Source: Pseudomonadota bacterium (GTDB taxonomy: Bacteria > Pseudomonadota > Alphaproteobacteria > Caulobacterales > Caulobacteraceae). Taken from it: a stretch of DNA of 29,363 nucleotides. Of this stretch, positions 16,521 through 26,818 are shown in pieces. The stretch is from assembly GCA_023428785.1 (NCBI GenBank), contig JAEYWU010000056.1, positions 1 through 29,363 of the forward strand. The letters are read 5' to 3'. The first letter of the stretch is position 1; every line of letters begins with the position of its first letter. The notes below the pieces were generated by a model. The model had not been told where the DNA came from. It did no database searches and saw only the letters and a program-made list of their open reading frames with translations. Made by a program: the position numbers and the translations under genes.

Positions 16521-17470
16521 GCATGGGTCAGGTCAGTCTCGCCGAGGCGCGCGCGCTTCTTCTTTCACCGCTGGGCCCGGTCGCACGTGCGGGTTCCGAC
16601 ACCTCACGGCCCAATGTGTCGTTCGAGTTCTTCCCGCCGAAGACCGACGCGGCCGAAGCCAATCTCTGGCAAGCCATCCAGCGGCTCGCGCCGCTTGATC
16701 CGGCCTTCGTTTCGGTCACCTACGGGGCGGGCGGATCGACGCGGGAACGCACCCATCGCACCGTGACCCGCATCCTTGCCGACACGGCCCTCAAGCCCGC
16801 AGCCCATCTGACCTGCGTCGAGGCCGCCCGCGGCGAGATCGACGAAGTGATCCAGGACTACAAGGCCGCCGGCGTGAAGCACCTGGTGGCCCTGCGTGGC
16901 GACCCGCCGGGAGGCGGTGGTATCGGCGGAACCTACACACCCCGCGCCGACGGCTATGCCAACGCCACTGAACTGACGCGGGCCATCTCTGATGTGGGCG
17001 GCTTTGACATCTCGGTCGGCGTCTATCCCGAAAAGCACCCAGAGAGCCCGTCGATCGACCACGACATCGATGTGCTGAAGGCCAAGGTGGACGCCGGCGC
17101 CACCCACGCCATCAGCCAGTTCTTCTTCGATATCGACGCCTTCCTGCGGTTTAGGGACCGGATCCGTGCTGCGGGGATCACCATCCCCCTGGCGCCGGGG
17201 ATCATGCCCGTTTCCAACTTCGCGGGACTCCAGCGTATGGCGGGATCATGCGGCGCCGCCGTGCCGACCTGGCTGGCGGCCCATTTCGACGGCCTGGATG
17301 ACGATCCCGACACGCGCCGCCTGATCGCCGCCTGCGTCGCCGCCGAGACCTGCGCTCGCCTGCAAGAGGAAGGCTTCTCGGACTTCCATTTCTACACCCT
17401 GAACCGGGCGGACCTGGTCTACGCCATCTGCCGGGTGTTGGGTGTGCGTGAGCGCAAGGCCGTCGCATGA
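16517..17470 (+). CDS. metF: 5,10-methylenetetrahydrofolate reductase
   Basis: This 317-residue FAD enzyme reduces 5,10-methylene-THF to 5-methyl-THF, the methyl donor for methionine synthase. Signature pieces are VSFEFFPPKT with the conserved Glu37, SVTYGAGGST, HLTCVEA, ALRGDPP (Asp that tunes the flavin), VGVYPEKHPE, ISQFFFD and PGIMPV. The length is close to E. coli MetF (296) with about 25 extra N-terminal residues. ATG overlaps the regulator stop as ATGA (16517-16520), and the gene ends with an ATGA overlap with metH, so all three are translationally coupled. Confidence 0.96.
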   Translation: MSMGQVSLAEARALLLSPLGPVARAGSDTSRPNVSFEFFPPKTDAAEANLWQAIQRLAPLDPAFVSVTYGAGGSTRERTHRTVTRILADTALKPAAHLTCVEAARGEIDEVIQDYKAAGVKHLVALRGDPPGGGGIGGTYTPRADGYANATELTRAISDVGGFDISVGVYPEKHPESPSIDHDIDVLKAKVDAGATHAISQFFFDIDAFLRFRDRIRAAGITIPLAPGIMPVSNFAGLQRMAGSCGAAVPTWLAAHFDGLDDDPDTRRLIAACVAAETCARLQEEGFSDFHFYTLNRADLVYAICRVLGVRERKAVA

Positions 17471-18548
17471 ACCGGACTGACCGCATCGCCGCGCTGCACC
17501 GCGCGGCCGCCGAACGCGTCCTCGTGCTGGACGGCTCCTGGGGCGTGATGATCCAGCGGCGCGGCCTGACCGAGACCGACTTCCGCGGCGACCGGTTCGT
17601 GGATGCCAATGGCTATGATGAAAAGGAACAGATGAAGGGGAACAACGACATCCTCTGCATCACCCGGCCAGATGTCATCTCCGACCTGCACGACCAGTAT
17701 TTCGCCGCCGGCGCCGACATCTCCGAGACCAACACCTTCTCTGCCACGGTCATCGCCCAGGACGACTACAAGCTCGACGAACAGGCTGTCTGGGACATCA
17801 ATCTCGAAGGCGCGAAACTGGCTCGCGCCTCAGCCGACCGATGGACCGAGAAGCAGCCGCACAAGCCCCGTTTCGCCGCCGGCTCGATCGGGCCGCTGAA
17901 CAAGATGCTGTCCATGTCGTCGGACGTGAACGACCCCGGCGCACGCCTGGTCACTTTCGACCAGGTCTATGAGGCCTATCGCCAGCAGGTGAAGGCGCTC
18001 AACGAGGGCGGCGTGGACCTCTATCTGATCGAGACCATCACCGACACGCTCAACTGCAAGGCCGCGATCAAGGCCATCAAGGACCTTGAGGACGAGGGGG
18101 TGGAGCCGCTGCCGATCTGGATTTCGGGCACCATCACCGACCGCTCGGGCCGCACGCTCAGCGGCCAGACCGCCGAGGCTTTCTGGAACTCCGTGCGCCA
18201 CGCCAAACCCTTTGCCGTCGGCTTCAACTGCGCGCTCGGCGCCGACCTGATGCGGCCCTTCATCGCCGAGCTCAGCCGCGTGGCCGACACCCTGGTCGCG
18301 GCCTATCCCAACGCCGGCCTGCCCAACGCCATGGGCCAGTATGACGAGCAGCCGCACGAGACGGCCCACTTCATCGAGGAGTGGGCGAAGTCGGGGCTGG
18401 TCAACATCGTCGGCGGCTGCTGCGGCACGACGCCGGAACACATCCGGCATGTGGCCCAGGAAGTGGCGGGCGTCACGCCACGCGCGGTCCCGGAGCGGCC
18501 GGTGGCCATGCGGCTGAGTGGCCTGGAACCCTTTGAACTCGTAAGCTG

Positions 18549-18549
<1 letters not shown>
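17467..18549 (+). CDS. metH: Methionine synthase, homocysteine-binding subunit (split MetH, N-terminal part)
   Basis: A 360-residue protein equal to the homocysteine module of cobalamin-dependent methionine synthase. It begins with VLVLDGSWGVMIQRRGLTE, continues with the barrel motifs NTFSAT, GSIGPLN and YLIETITDTLN, and has the zinc-binding Cys255 (GFNCALG) and Cys318-Cys319 (GGCCGTT) that activate the homocysteine thiol. In E. coli this module and the rest of MetH form one chain of 1227 residues. Here the gene stops cleanly after the module and the next one starts with TGATG overlap; the two together have 1248 residues. A split MetH of this sort is seen in other alphaproteobacteria. The two products must act together in the cytoplasm. 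Confidence 0.95.
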
Positions 18550-21215
<2,666 letters not shown>

Positions 21216-21448
21216 TCTGATCCTCCGATCCCGGCGGAAATTTTTCCATACGTCAGCGAGCCGACAGACGGCCCTGCCGACGCCGCCTATTGCTCGCGCC
21301 GGAGTGGGGGGCGCATGGGCGATTCCATCGGAGTTTGGACAGCGCTGACGCAGTCCGCGGCCCGTGGTCGCGGACGATGACCCGCATCCCGCCGCCTGAC
21401 CCCAGGGCTGGACATGTCGCGGGGAATGGCGCGTTCTATGCGGCCAGA

Positions 21449-22168
21449 ATGACCCTGCCGGACAGCAATGCCCTGATCGCCGCCCTGGCGCCGGAGGATC
21501 GCGCCGCGCTGCTTGAGGCCGCGACGCCCTTCGAATTCGAGGTCGGCCACGTCTTCTGCGAGGCCGGCGACGAGGTCTGCGCGCTCGAGTTCGTGGAGCG
21601 CGGGATCATTTCCGCCGTCGCCACTCTCGAGGACGGCCGCACCATCGAGACCTTCATGATCGGCCGTGAGGGATGCAGCCATCCTTTCGCCTCGGACGCG
21701 GTCACGCGCTGCTATTCGCGGCTCGTCGCCCAGTTCGCCGGCGTCGCCCGCAAGATCGACGCAACCCGCTTTCGCGCCCTGGTCGACGAGCGTCCCGGCA
21801 TCCGCGACGTGCTGGCCGCCTATGGCGTGCGGCTGATGGGAGAGCTGGAACAGTCCGTGGCCTGCAACGCCCTGCACCGGGCCGAACAGCGCTTCGCGAA
21901 ATGGCTCCTGCGGTGCCATGACCGCATTGAGGGCGACCAGTTGTTCCTGACCCAGGAGTTTCTGGCCTCCATGCTCGGCAGCCAGCGCACCACGGTCAAC
22001 GAGGCCGCCCAGCAGCTCCAGCGCGCCGGCGCCATCCGCTATTCGCGTGGTCGCGTGATGATCCTGGACCGCGTCGCCCTCGAGCGGGCGTCCTGCGAAT
22101 GCTACGGCGTCCACCGCGCCACCCTCGACGCCCGCGTCCTGCACCCCCGCAGCTTCCAGAACCGCTAG
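21449..22168 (+). CDS. Crp/Fnr-family transcriptional regulator
   Basis: A 239-residue regulator with an N-terminal cyclic-nucleotide-type beta-roll (about 15-120: FEVGHVFCEAGDEVCALEFV, GRTIETFMIGREG) and a C-terminal winged helix (about 150-220) with LTQEFLASMLGSQRTTVNEA as helix-turn-helix. The N-terminal Cys cluster of Fnr is missing, so it is not an oxygen-sensing iron-sulfur protein, and the Arg/Ser phosphate cassette of Crp is not obvious; the ligand is unknown. It ends with the CECYG stretch common in alphaproteobacterial members. The start is uncertain: ATG 21449 is chosen because codons before it have poor third-position bias; ATG 21377 would add 24 residues. Neither has a good SD. 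It stands alone between metH and a gene-free block. Confidence 0.87.
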   Translation: MTLPDSNALIAALAPEDRAALLEAATPFEFEVGHVFCEAGDEVCALEFVERGIISAVATLEDGRTIETFMIGREGCSHPFASDAVTRCYSRLVAQFAGVARKIDATRFRALVDERPGIRDVLAAYGVRLMGELEQSVACNALHRAEQRFAKWLLRCHDRIEGDQLFLTQEFLASMLGSQRTTVNEAAQQLQRAGAIRYSRGRVMILDRVALERASCECYGVHRATLDARVLHPRSFQNR

Positions 22169-22215
22169 GCGCCCGCAACGAAGCGGGCAAAATGGCGCCC
22201 TTCGCCGGTTTCTCT

Positions 22216-22333
22216 CGTCACCCTCTGAATTGACCCGAGGGTCGGACCGTCGGCCGCTCAGCCTTGGCCGGACAAGCCTCTCAACCCCACGTCCGATCCC
22301 CGGGTCGCGGCTCTGCCTTGCCCGAGGATGACG
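22216..22333. repeat. Nested palindromic intergenic repeat (REP/MITE-like)
   Basis: Outer arms CGTCACCCTC (22216-22225) and GAGGATGACG (22324-22333) pair in 9 of 10 positions. Inner arms at 22233-22247 and 22291-22305 pair in 13 of 15, and a GGCC hairpin lies between. The cTCGGGt/aCCCGAGg core is typical of alphaproteobacterial palindromic repeats, so other copies are expected in the genome. Confidence 0.6.
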
Positions 22334-22374
22334 ATTGAAGGGCGGGGACGAGAAAGAATTCTCACCCTCTAGAT

Positions 22375-22485
22375 CCCCGCCGATCCGCAGCAACCCCATA
22401 CTCCTGAGGTCCCCACGCCAGGGGAGGGCGCATGGCCAGCGACCTTGTCGGTGTGGAGATGCGGACTGAGCGGATAGCGGCGGGG
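22375..22485. other. 111-nt irregular hairpin, candidate structured RNA
   Basis: CCCCGCCG-AT-CCGC (22375-22388) pairs perfectly with GCGG-ATAG-CGGCGGGG (22470-22485), and inner segments can extend the pairing (CTCC with GGAG, CAT with ATG, CGAC-CTT-GTCG). It may be transcribed from either strand. I cannot assign it to a known RNA family. Confidence 0.35.
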
Positions 22486-22497
22486 CGGAGTACCCGT

Positions 22498-22536
22498 CGG
22501 TTCCGGGACCCCTGTCGCTGTGCAGGGGCCCGACCG
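22498..22536. repeat. Bulged GC-rich hairpin
   Basis: CGGT-TC-CGGG-A-CCCCTG pairs with CAGGGG-CCCG-ACCG around an 8-nt loop, with two small bulges. It directly follows the 111-nt hairpin and may belong to the same transcript or repeat. Confidence 0.45.
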
Positions 22537-22728
22537 TCCGGGGCTGACCCAAAATCTGCGTAGGCCCTAATACGGCTGCCCAGCAGGAGCTCCGGGAAAA
22601 CAGATCGCGGCGGGGCGCCCTCTTCAGGTCGAAACGCTCACTACCCCCTGCGGTCACCGGACCCGAAGTCCGGCGCTCCGCCTGCCCTCCCAACCTCGCA
22701 GCGAAGGCGCGAGGCCGACGACTCCTGT

Positions 22729-22897
22729 CTCCTTCCCATGAGCGCAGCGACCCGAAGGGCAGCGCGGAGCCTGAAATGGGGAGGGGGACCCCGAAGGGGT
22801 GGAGGGGCCGTCGGCCGCAGGACGCCGGTGCGGCGGAACGAGTCCCCTCCGGCTCGCCAAGGCTCGCCCCCTCCCCATCACAAGCGATGGAGAGGAG
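22729..22897. repeat. Alternating pyrimidine/purine arm repeat
   Basis: Four arms alternate: CTCCTTCCCAT (22729-22739), ATGGGGAGGGGG (22776-22787), CCCCCTCCCCAT (22867-22878) and ATGGAGAGGAG (22887-22897). The second and third are perfect 12-bp complements; neighbouring pairs also fit with G-U pairs. A small CCCC-GAA-GGGG hairpin (22789-22799) is nested. Similar blocks around small-gene promoters are seen in Brevundimonas-type genomes. Confidence 0.55.
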
Positions 22898-22918
22898 ACA
22901 TTAATCCCAGGAACCCCC

Positions 22919-23179
22919 ATGCACCCCCGAGACACCCCCGGCCTGGACAACACCTTCGGCCACCAGCTCAACCGCCGGCTCGCCGAGGCCGAAATCCGCC
23001 GCACCCTCGCCCTGCGCTTCAAGCGCCTTTACGACCTCAATCTCGAGGCGATCCGCACAGTTGGCGACGTCTGCAAAAGGCCGCACTGGGAGGCCCTGAC
23101 GCTCGAGGCCGAACCTCTGGATATGATGGATCCCATCGACGTCCTGGAGCGGCTCGGTCCGGTCGATGATTCAGAGTGA
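22919..23179 (+). CDS. Small conserved-looking hypothetical protein
   Basis: An 86-residue protein that I do not recognise. The ATG at 22919 is used because coding-type third positions begin there and AGGA lies about 8 nt upstream; the open frame continues into repeat DNA above it. The centre (residues 14-45) is predicted helical and basic (HQLNRRLAEAEIRRTLALRF), followed by VGDVCKRPHWEALT and an acidic C-terminus (MMDPIDVLERLGPVDDSE). There is no signal peptide or membrane segment. It lies 69 nt before serS in the same direction and may share its transcript. Confidence 0.65.
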   Translation: MHPRDTPGLDNTFGHQLNRRLAEAEIRRTLALRFKRLYDLNLEAIRTVGDVCKRPHWEALTLEAEPLDMMDPIDVLERLGPVDDSE

Positions 23180-23248
23180 CCCGCTGCGCGTTGCCCGACT
23201 CCGCCCCAGCCGCTAACAGGTTCGGCTTCTCCCAACGGGTCCACGACC

Positions 23249-24616
23249 ATGCACGACATCAAGGCCATCCGCGAAAACCCCGACGCCTATATCGCCGGCT
23301 GGTCGTCGCGCGGCGTCGATGACGCGAAAGACGTCGTGGATCAGATTCTCGCCCTCGACCGCGACCTGCGCGCGGCCCAGACGACCGGCCAGGAAGCGCT
23401 CGCCCAGCGCAACGCCGCCTCCAAGGCCATCGGCGCCGCCATGGGCCGCAAGGACATGGCTGAGGCCGACCGCCTCAAGGCCGAGGTCGAAGCCCTCAAG
23501 GGGCAGATCGCCCAGGCCGAAGCCGTCGAGGCCGAAAAGGGCCGGGCGCTCCGCGACCTCCTCGCCGGCCTCAAGAACCTGGCCGCCGACGACGTGCCCG
23601 ACGGCGAGGACGAGGCTGGCAACGTCCAGGTCGGCGACGCCTTCGTCTCGACCCGCCCCGGCGCCCCCTCGACCGCGCTCTCCAACAGCGCCAAGGACCA
23701 CGCCGACCTCGGCGAGGCCCTTGGCCTGATCGATTTCGAAGCCGCCGCCAGGATGTCCGGCGCCCGCTTCGCCGTCCTGAAGGGCGGCATCGCCCGCTTG
23801 GAACGCGCGATCGGGCAGTTCATGCTGGACCTGCAGACGGGGGAGCATGGCTATCTGGAGGTCAATCCGCCCCTAATGGTTCGGCGGCCTGCCATGTACG
23901 GGACGGGCCAGCTGCCCAAGTTCGAGGACGATCTCTTCAAAATCCCCGACGCCGAACTGGAGTTCTCGCTTCCGGACGGTTCGAAGGTGCCGGATGCCGG
24001 GACCGCAGACCGTTTTCTCATCCCCACCGCCGAGGTCTCCCTGACCAACCTCGTGCGCGAGACCATCCTCTCCGAGGACGAGCTCGCCACGCCCATGCGC
24101 CTCACCGCCCTCACGCCGTGCTTCCGGGCCGAGGCCGGCTCGGCCGGACGCGATACGCGCGGCCTGATCCGCCAGCATCAGTTCTCCAAGGTCGAACTGG
24201 TCTCCATCACCCGCCCCGAGGACTCCAACGCCGAGCACGAGCGCATGACCGAATGCGCCGAGGCCGTCCTCAAGGCGCTCGAACTGCCCTTCCGCCGCAT
24301 GCTCCTCTGCAAGGGCGACATGGGCTTCTCGGCCCGCAGGACGTACGACCTCGAGGTCTGGCTCCCCAGCCAGAAGACCTACCGCGAGATCAGCTCCTGT
24401 TCGAACTGCGGCGACTTCCAGGCCCGCCGCATGGACGCCCGCTTCAAGCGCGCCGGCGAGAAGAAGACCGAGTTCGTCCACACTCTCAACGGCTCCGGCC
24501 TTGCCGTCGGCCGTACGCTGGTGGCCGTCATGGAGAACTATCAGCAGGACGACGACAAGATCGCCGTCCCGGCTGTGCTGCAGCCCTACATGGGTGGGGC
24601 GACGGTAGTCGGATGA
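23249..24616 (+). CDS. serS: Seryl-tRNA synthetase
   Basis: This 455-residue class II synthetase charges tRNA-Ser and tRNA-Sec. The N-terminal tRNA-binding coiled coil covers about residues 30-110 (RDLRAAQTTGQEALAQRN and the Lys/Glu-rich repeat around KAEVEALKGQI). The class II motifs are present: motif 1 region EVNPPLMVRRPAMYGTGQLPKF (split here by one residue run), motif 2 TPCFRAEAGSAGRDTRGLIR, and motif 3 NGSGLAVGRTLVAVMEN. The specificity stretch EISSCSNCGDFQARRM is typical of bacterial SerRS. Length is slightly above the E. coli enzyme (430). The SD is weak. Its TGA overlaps the surE ATG. Confidence 0.97.
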   Translation: MHDIKAIRENPDAYIAGWSSRGVDDAKDVVDQILALDRDLRAAQTTGQEALAQRNAASKAIGAAMGRKDMAEADRLKAEVEALKGQIAQAEAVEAEKGRALRDLLAGLKNLAADDVPDGEDEAGNVQVGDAFVSTRPGAPSTALSNSAKDHADLGEALGLIDFEAAARMSGARFAVLKGGIARLERAIGQFMLDLQTGEHGYLEVNPPLMVRRPAMYGTGQLPKFEDDLFKIPDAELEFSLPDGSKVPDAGTADRFLIPTAEVSLTNLVRETILSEDELATPMRLTALTPCFRAEAGSAGRDTRGLIRQHQFSKVELVSITRPEDSNAEHERMTECAEAVLKALELPFRRMLLCKGDMGFSARRTYDLEVWLPSQKTYREISSCSNCGDFQARRMDARFKRAGEKKTEFVHTLNGSGLAVGRTLVAVMENYQQDDDKIAVPAVLQPYMGGATVVG

Positions 24617-25398
24617 GAATTCTCCTCACCAACGACGACGGCATCGAGGCCGAAGGCCTTGTGTCCCTCGAACGCATCGCCCTGTCGCTCTCGGACGATG
24701 TCTGGACCTGTGCGCCGGCCGTCGAACAGTCCGGCAAGGGCCGGGGCCTGACCCTGACCGAGCCGCTGCGCGTCCACAAACACGGTGACAAGCGCTTCTC
24801 CGTCACCGGCACCCCGACCGACTGCGTGATCCTGGCGGTCAATGATCTGATGCCCCAGCGGCCCGATCTGGTGCTGTCGGGCGTGAACCGGGGCCACAAC
24901 ATCGGCGAGGACGTCTCCTATTCGGGCACGGTGGCCGGCGCGCTCCAGGGCATGGCCATGAGCATCCGCTCCATCGCCCTCAGCCAGTCGCTCGAACGCT
25001 TCCACGACGAGGTGATCGCCCGCTACGACACGGCCGAGGCCTTTGCTCCCGCGATCATCCAGCGCCTGCTCGATGTGCGCTGGGGCGACGGCGTGATCAT
25101 GAACCTGAACTTCCCGAATTTGCCGCCCGAGCTGGTCAAGGCGGTCGAGGTCACCTCCCAGGGCTTCCGCGACGTGGCCGAGATGCACGCGACGCGTCGC
25201 ACCGATCTGCGCGGCCGCGACTACTACTGGATGGGCTTCCGCGCCGGCGAACAGAGTCCGCTGGAAGGCACCGACCTGCGCGCTATCGCCGACGGCAAGA
25301 TTTCCGTCAGCCCGCTGCACATCGATCTGACCCACCACAAGACCATCCACGATCTGAAGGGCGTCCTCGGCGGCGTACCGCCCCGCCTGAAGGAATGA
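24613..25398 (+). CDS. surE: 5'/3'-nucleotidase (survival protein) SurE
   Basis: A 261-residue metal-dependent phosphatase acting on nucleoside monophosphates and short polyphosphates, important in stress and stationary phase. The start MRILLTNDDG contains the metal ligands Asp8 and Asp9; Ser40 (EQSGKG) and Asn92 (LSGVNRGHN) complete the site, matching E. coli positions within one residue. VSYSGTVAGALQG is conserved. ATG overlaps the serS stop as ATGA (24613-24616) and the gene ends with an ATGA overlap with pcm. The longer open frame upstream overlaps serS and is not real. Confidence 0.97.
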   Translation: MRILLTNDDGIEAEGLVSLERIALSLSDDVWTCAPAVEQSGKGRGLTLTEPLRVHKHGDKRFSVTGTPTDCVILAVNDLMPQRPDLVLSGVNRGHNIGEDVSYSGTVAGALQGMAMSIRSIALSQSLERFHDEVIARYDTAEAFAPAIIQRLLDVRWGDGVIMNLNFPNLPPELVKAVEVTSQGFRDVAEMHATRRTDLRGRDYYWMGFRAGEQSPLEGTDLRAIADGKISVSPLHIDLTHHKTIHDLKGVLGGVPPRLKE

Positions 25399-26033
25399 CT
25401 GACGAACGCGCCGCCCGTCTGATTCTCGGTTTGCGCCGTCAGGGCGTGACCGACGCGCGCGTGCTCGAGGCCATGGAGGCGGTCGACCGCTCGGTCTTCG
25501 TCCATCCCCAGTTCCTCGATCAGGCATGGGAAGATTCTGCCCTGCCGATCGATTGCGCCCAGACCATCAGCCAGCCGTTTGTGGTGGGCCTGATGACCCA
25601 GGCCCTGGACGTCGGTCCTCGCCATCGCGTGCTCGAGATCGGCACCGGCTCCGGCTATCAGGCCGCCGTGCTCTCGAAGCTGGCGCGCTTCGTCTATTCC
25701 GTCGAACGGTACAGGCCTCTGCTGGTCGAAGCCGAGCAGCGCTTCAGGACACTGGACCTGCAGAATGTCATCACCCGCCACGGCGACGGCGCCCAAGGCT
25801 GGCCCGAGCAGGCGCCGTTCGACCGGATCATGGTGACGGCCGCCGCCCCCCATGAGCCGCACGAACTGATCGCCCAGCTCAAGCCCGGCGGCGTCATGGT
25901 GGCCCCGGTGGGCAAGGCCGGCTCGCAGTTCCTGCACCGCTATACCGCGGAGGAAGGCGGAACCTTTCGGCGCGAGAGCCTGATCGAGGTCCGTTTCGTG
26001 CCGCTCGTGGAGGGCGTCGCCCGCGAGCTCTAG
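25395..26033 (+). CDS. pcm: Protein-L-isoaspartate O-methyltransferase
   Basis: A 212-residue SAM-dependent enzyme that methylates isoaspartyl residues in damaged proteins as the first step of repair. The active Ser59 lies in CAQTISQPFVV. The SAM motif I is VLEIGTGSGYQAA (79-91), followed by VYSVER and ITRHGDGAQGW; the later GGVMVAPVG is typical. It is the third gene of serS-surE-pcm, translationally coupled to surE. In many proteobacteria nlpD follows, but here the operon ends, and its TAG shares a CTAG with the stop of a convergent small gene. Confidence 0.96.
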   Translation: MTDERAARLILGLRRQGVTDARVLEAMEAVDRSVFVHPQFLDQAWEDSALPIDCAQTISQPFVVGLMTQALDVGPRHRVLEIGTGSGYQAAVLSKLARFVYSVERYRPLLVEAEQRFRTLDLQNVITRHGDGAQGWPEQAPFDRIMVTAAAPHEPHELIAQLKPGGVMVAPVGKAGSQFLHRYTAEEGGTFRRESLIEVRFVPLVEGVAREL

Positions 26034-26224
26034 GTGATGTGCTTGGGCGTGGCCGGATCGGATGCCGGGAAGCTTTCCTCGACCGCTTCATCCACCAGGG
26101 CTTCCTGTCGGCTCTCGGCCTTGCCGGTCTCCTTCAGATGATCGGCCTTCTCGCCCGGCTTGAGCGGCGTGGTGCGTTTCGCCGCGGGGCCTTCGGTGCT
26201 CTTGTCGATCTTCTTGTCGTTCAT
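26030..26224 (-). CDS. Small conserved hydrophilic protein (ESFPASDP type)
   Basis: A 64-residue, charged and probably disordered protein. Its C-terminal stretch EALVDEAVEESFPASDPATP belongs to a widespread but uncharacterised family of very short bacterial proteins ending in this motif. ATG is preceded by GAGGAC, inside the end of the acidic gene upstream; only 3 nt separate the two, so they form an operon. There is no signal peptide. Its TAG is read from the same CTAG as the pcm stop. Confidence 0.78.
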   Translation of the reverse strand: MNDKKIDKSTEGPAAKRTTPLKPGEKADHLKETGKAESRQEALVDEAVEESFPASDPATPKHIT

Positions 26225-26227
26225 GGT

Positions 26228-26671
26228 TCAGTCCTCGTCTGAATAGCCCAGCGCCTCGACGTCATCGTCGCTCAGCGGCGCTCGGGGTTCGAAATGGGCG
26301 GCGGAGCCTTGGGCCCCCCGCAGGTTCTCGACGTCGCCGACGTAGATCAGCGTGGCGTCCTCGGAGTCTTCGTCGTCGACGCCGTCGCGGGCGTCCCGAT
26401 CACTGACGTCGTCCAGGTCGCTCTCGTCATAGCCGTCGACCCTGACACGTTCGATTTCCTCCTCCAGATCGGCGTCATCCGCCTGATCCGCCGACAGGTC
26501 TTCTGAAAGCTCGGCCTCTTCGTCCTCGTCCCCCTCGGCGTGGGTAAGATCCAGGAGGTCGGGATTCTCTTCGAAGGTGCGGAACTTGTACGTCTCGGTG
26601 TCGTCGAGGTTTTCCTCGTCAAACGCTTCCGCGGTGTCCTGCGGATCGTGGTCAGTCTGGGGTTCTGCCAT
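26228..26671 (-). CDS. Highly acidic hypothetical protein
   Basis: A 147-residue protein in which 57 residues (39%) are Asp or Glu, against about 10 Lys/Arg. It has no signal peptide, membrane helix or recognised domain. The C-terminus ends PLSDDDVEALGYSDED, and a less acidic patch DATLIYVGDVENLRG sits around residues 104-118. GGAGG precedes the ATG at good distance. It is the first gene of a two-gene minus-strand operon and diverges from flbT across a shared promoter region containing a CtrA-like palindrome. The function is unknown; it may be an intrinsically disordered, cation- or protein-binding factor. Confidence 0.75.
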   Translation of the reverse strand: MAEPQTDHDPQDTAEAFDEENLDDTETYKFRTFEENPDLLDLTHAEGDEDEEAELSEDLSADQADDADLEEEIERVRVDGYDESDLDDVSDRDARDGVDDEDSEDATLIYVGDVENLRGAQGSAAHFEPRAPLSDDDVEALGYSDED

Positions 26672-26727
26672 GGCGGCCTCCTGTCGCTCAGGAAAACGCA
26701 GGGCCGGGGAGGGCCGTTCCCGACCTG

Positions 26728-26756
26728 ATCATGGTTAAGCCGCCGCTAACCATGAT
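26728..26756. promoter_or_regulatory. CtrA-type box in a perfect inverted repeat
   Basis: ATCATGGTTA (26728-26737) and TAACCATGAT (26747-26756) are perfect 10-bp arms around 9 nt. Within them, TTAA-N7-CTAAC (plus, 26735-26750) and TTAG-N7-TTAAC (minus) differ by one base from the CtrA consensus TTAA-N7-TTAAC, and the half-site TTAACCAT is exact on the minus strand. It lies between the acidic gene and flbT and could serve both. Confidence 0.7.
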
Positions 26757-26818
26757 TGGAGCAGACAGGACACTCTGGATTAACCGCCCGCCCGTATGAC
26801 GGGCTCGTGGAGGGCTGA

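Larger units (their letters stand above)
22169..22918. other. Gene-free, highly structured interval with repeat-like elements
   Basis: About 750 nt with no supportable gene; open frames on both strands are short or Arg-rich shadows. It holds several strong inverted repeats listed separately: a nested palindrome (22216-22333), a long irregular hairpin (22375-22485), a bulged hairpin (22498-22536), CCGGAC-CCGAA-GTCCGG (about 22650-22670) and alternating purine and pyrimidine arms (22729-22897). Repeats of this kind are typical of intergenic DNA in Caulobacteraceae; a small RNA gene is possible. Confidence 0.7.

Noticed and set aside
21216..21250. Rho-independent terminator after metH (TCCG...CGGA followed by AATTTTT)
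   Set aside because: The stem has only about 4 bp; the T-run alone is not enough.
21449..22168. Classification of the Crp/Fnr protein as oxygen sensor Fnr/FixK or as Crp
   Set aside because: The N-terminal Fnr cysteines are missing and the cAMP-binding cassette is not clear, so only the family is assigned.
22738..22918. Longer reading frames reaching into the repeat upstream of the 86-residue gene
   Set aside because: Their codon use is not coding-like and they consist of repeat sequence; the ATG at 22919 marks the change to coding bias.
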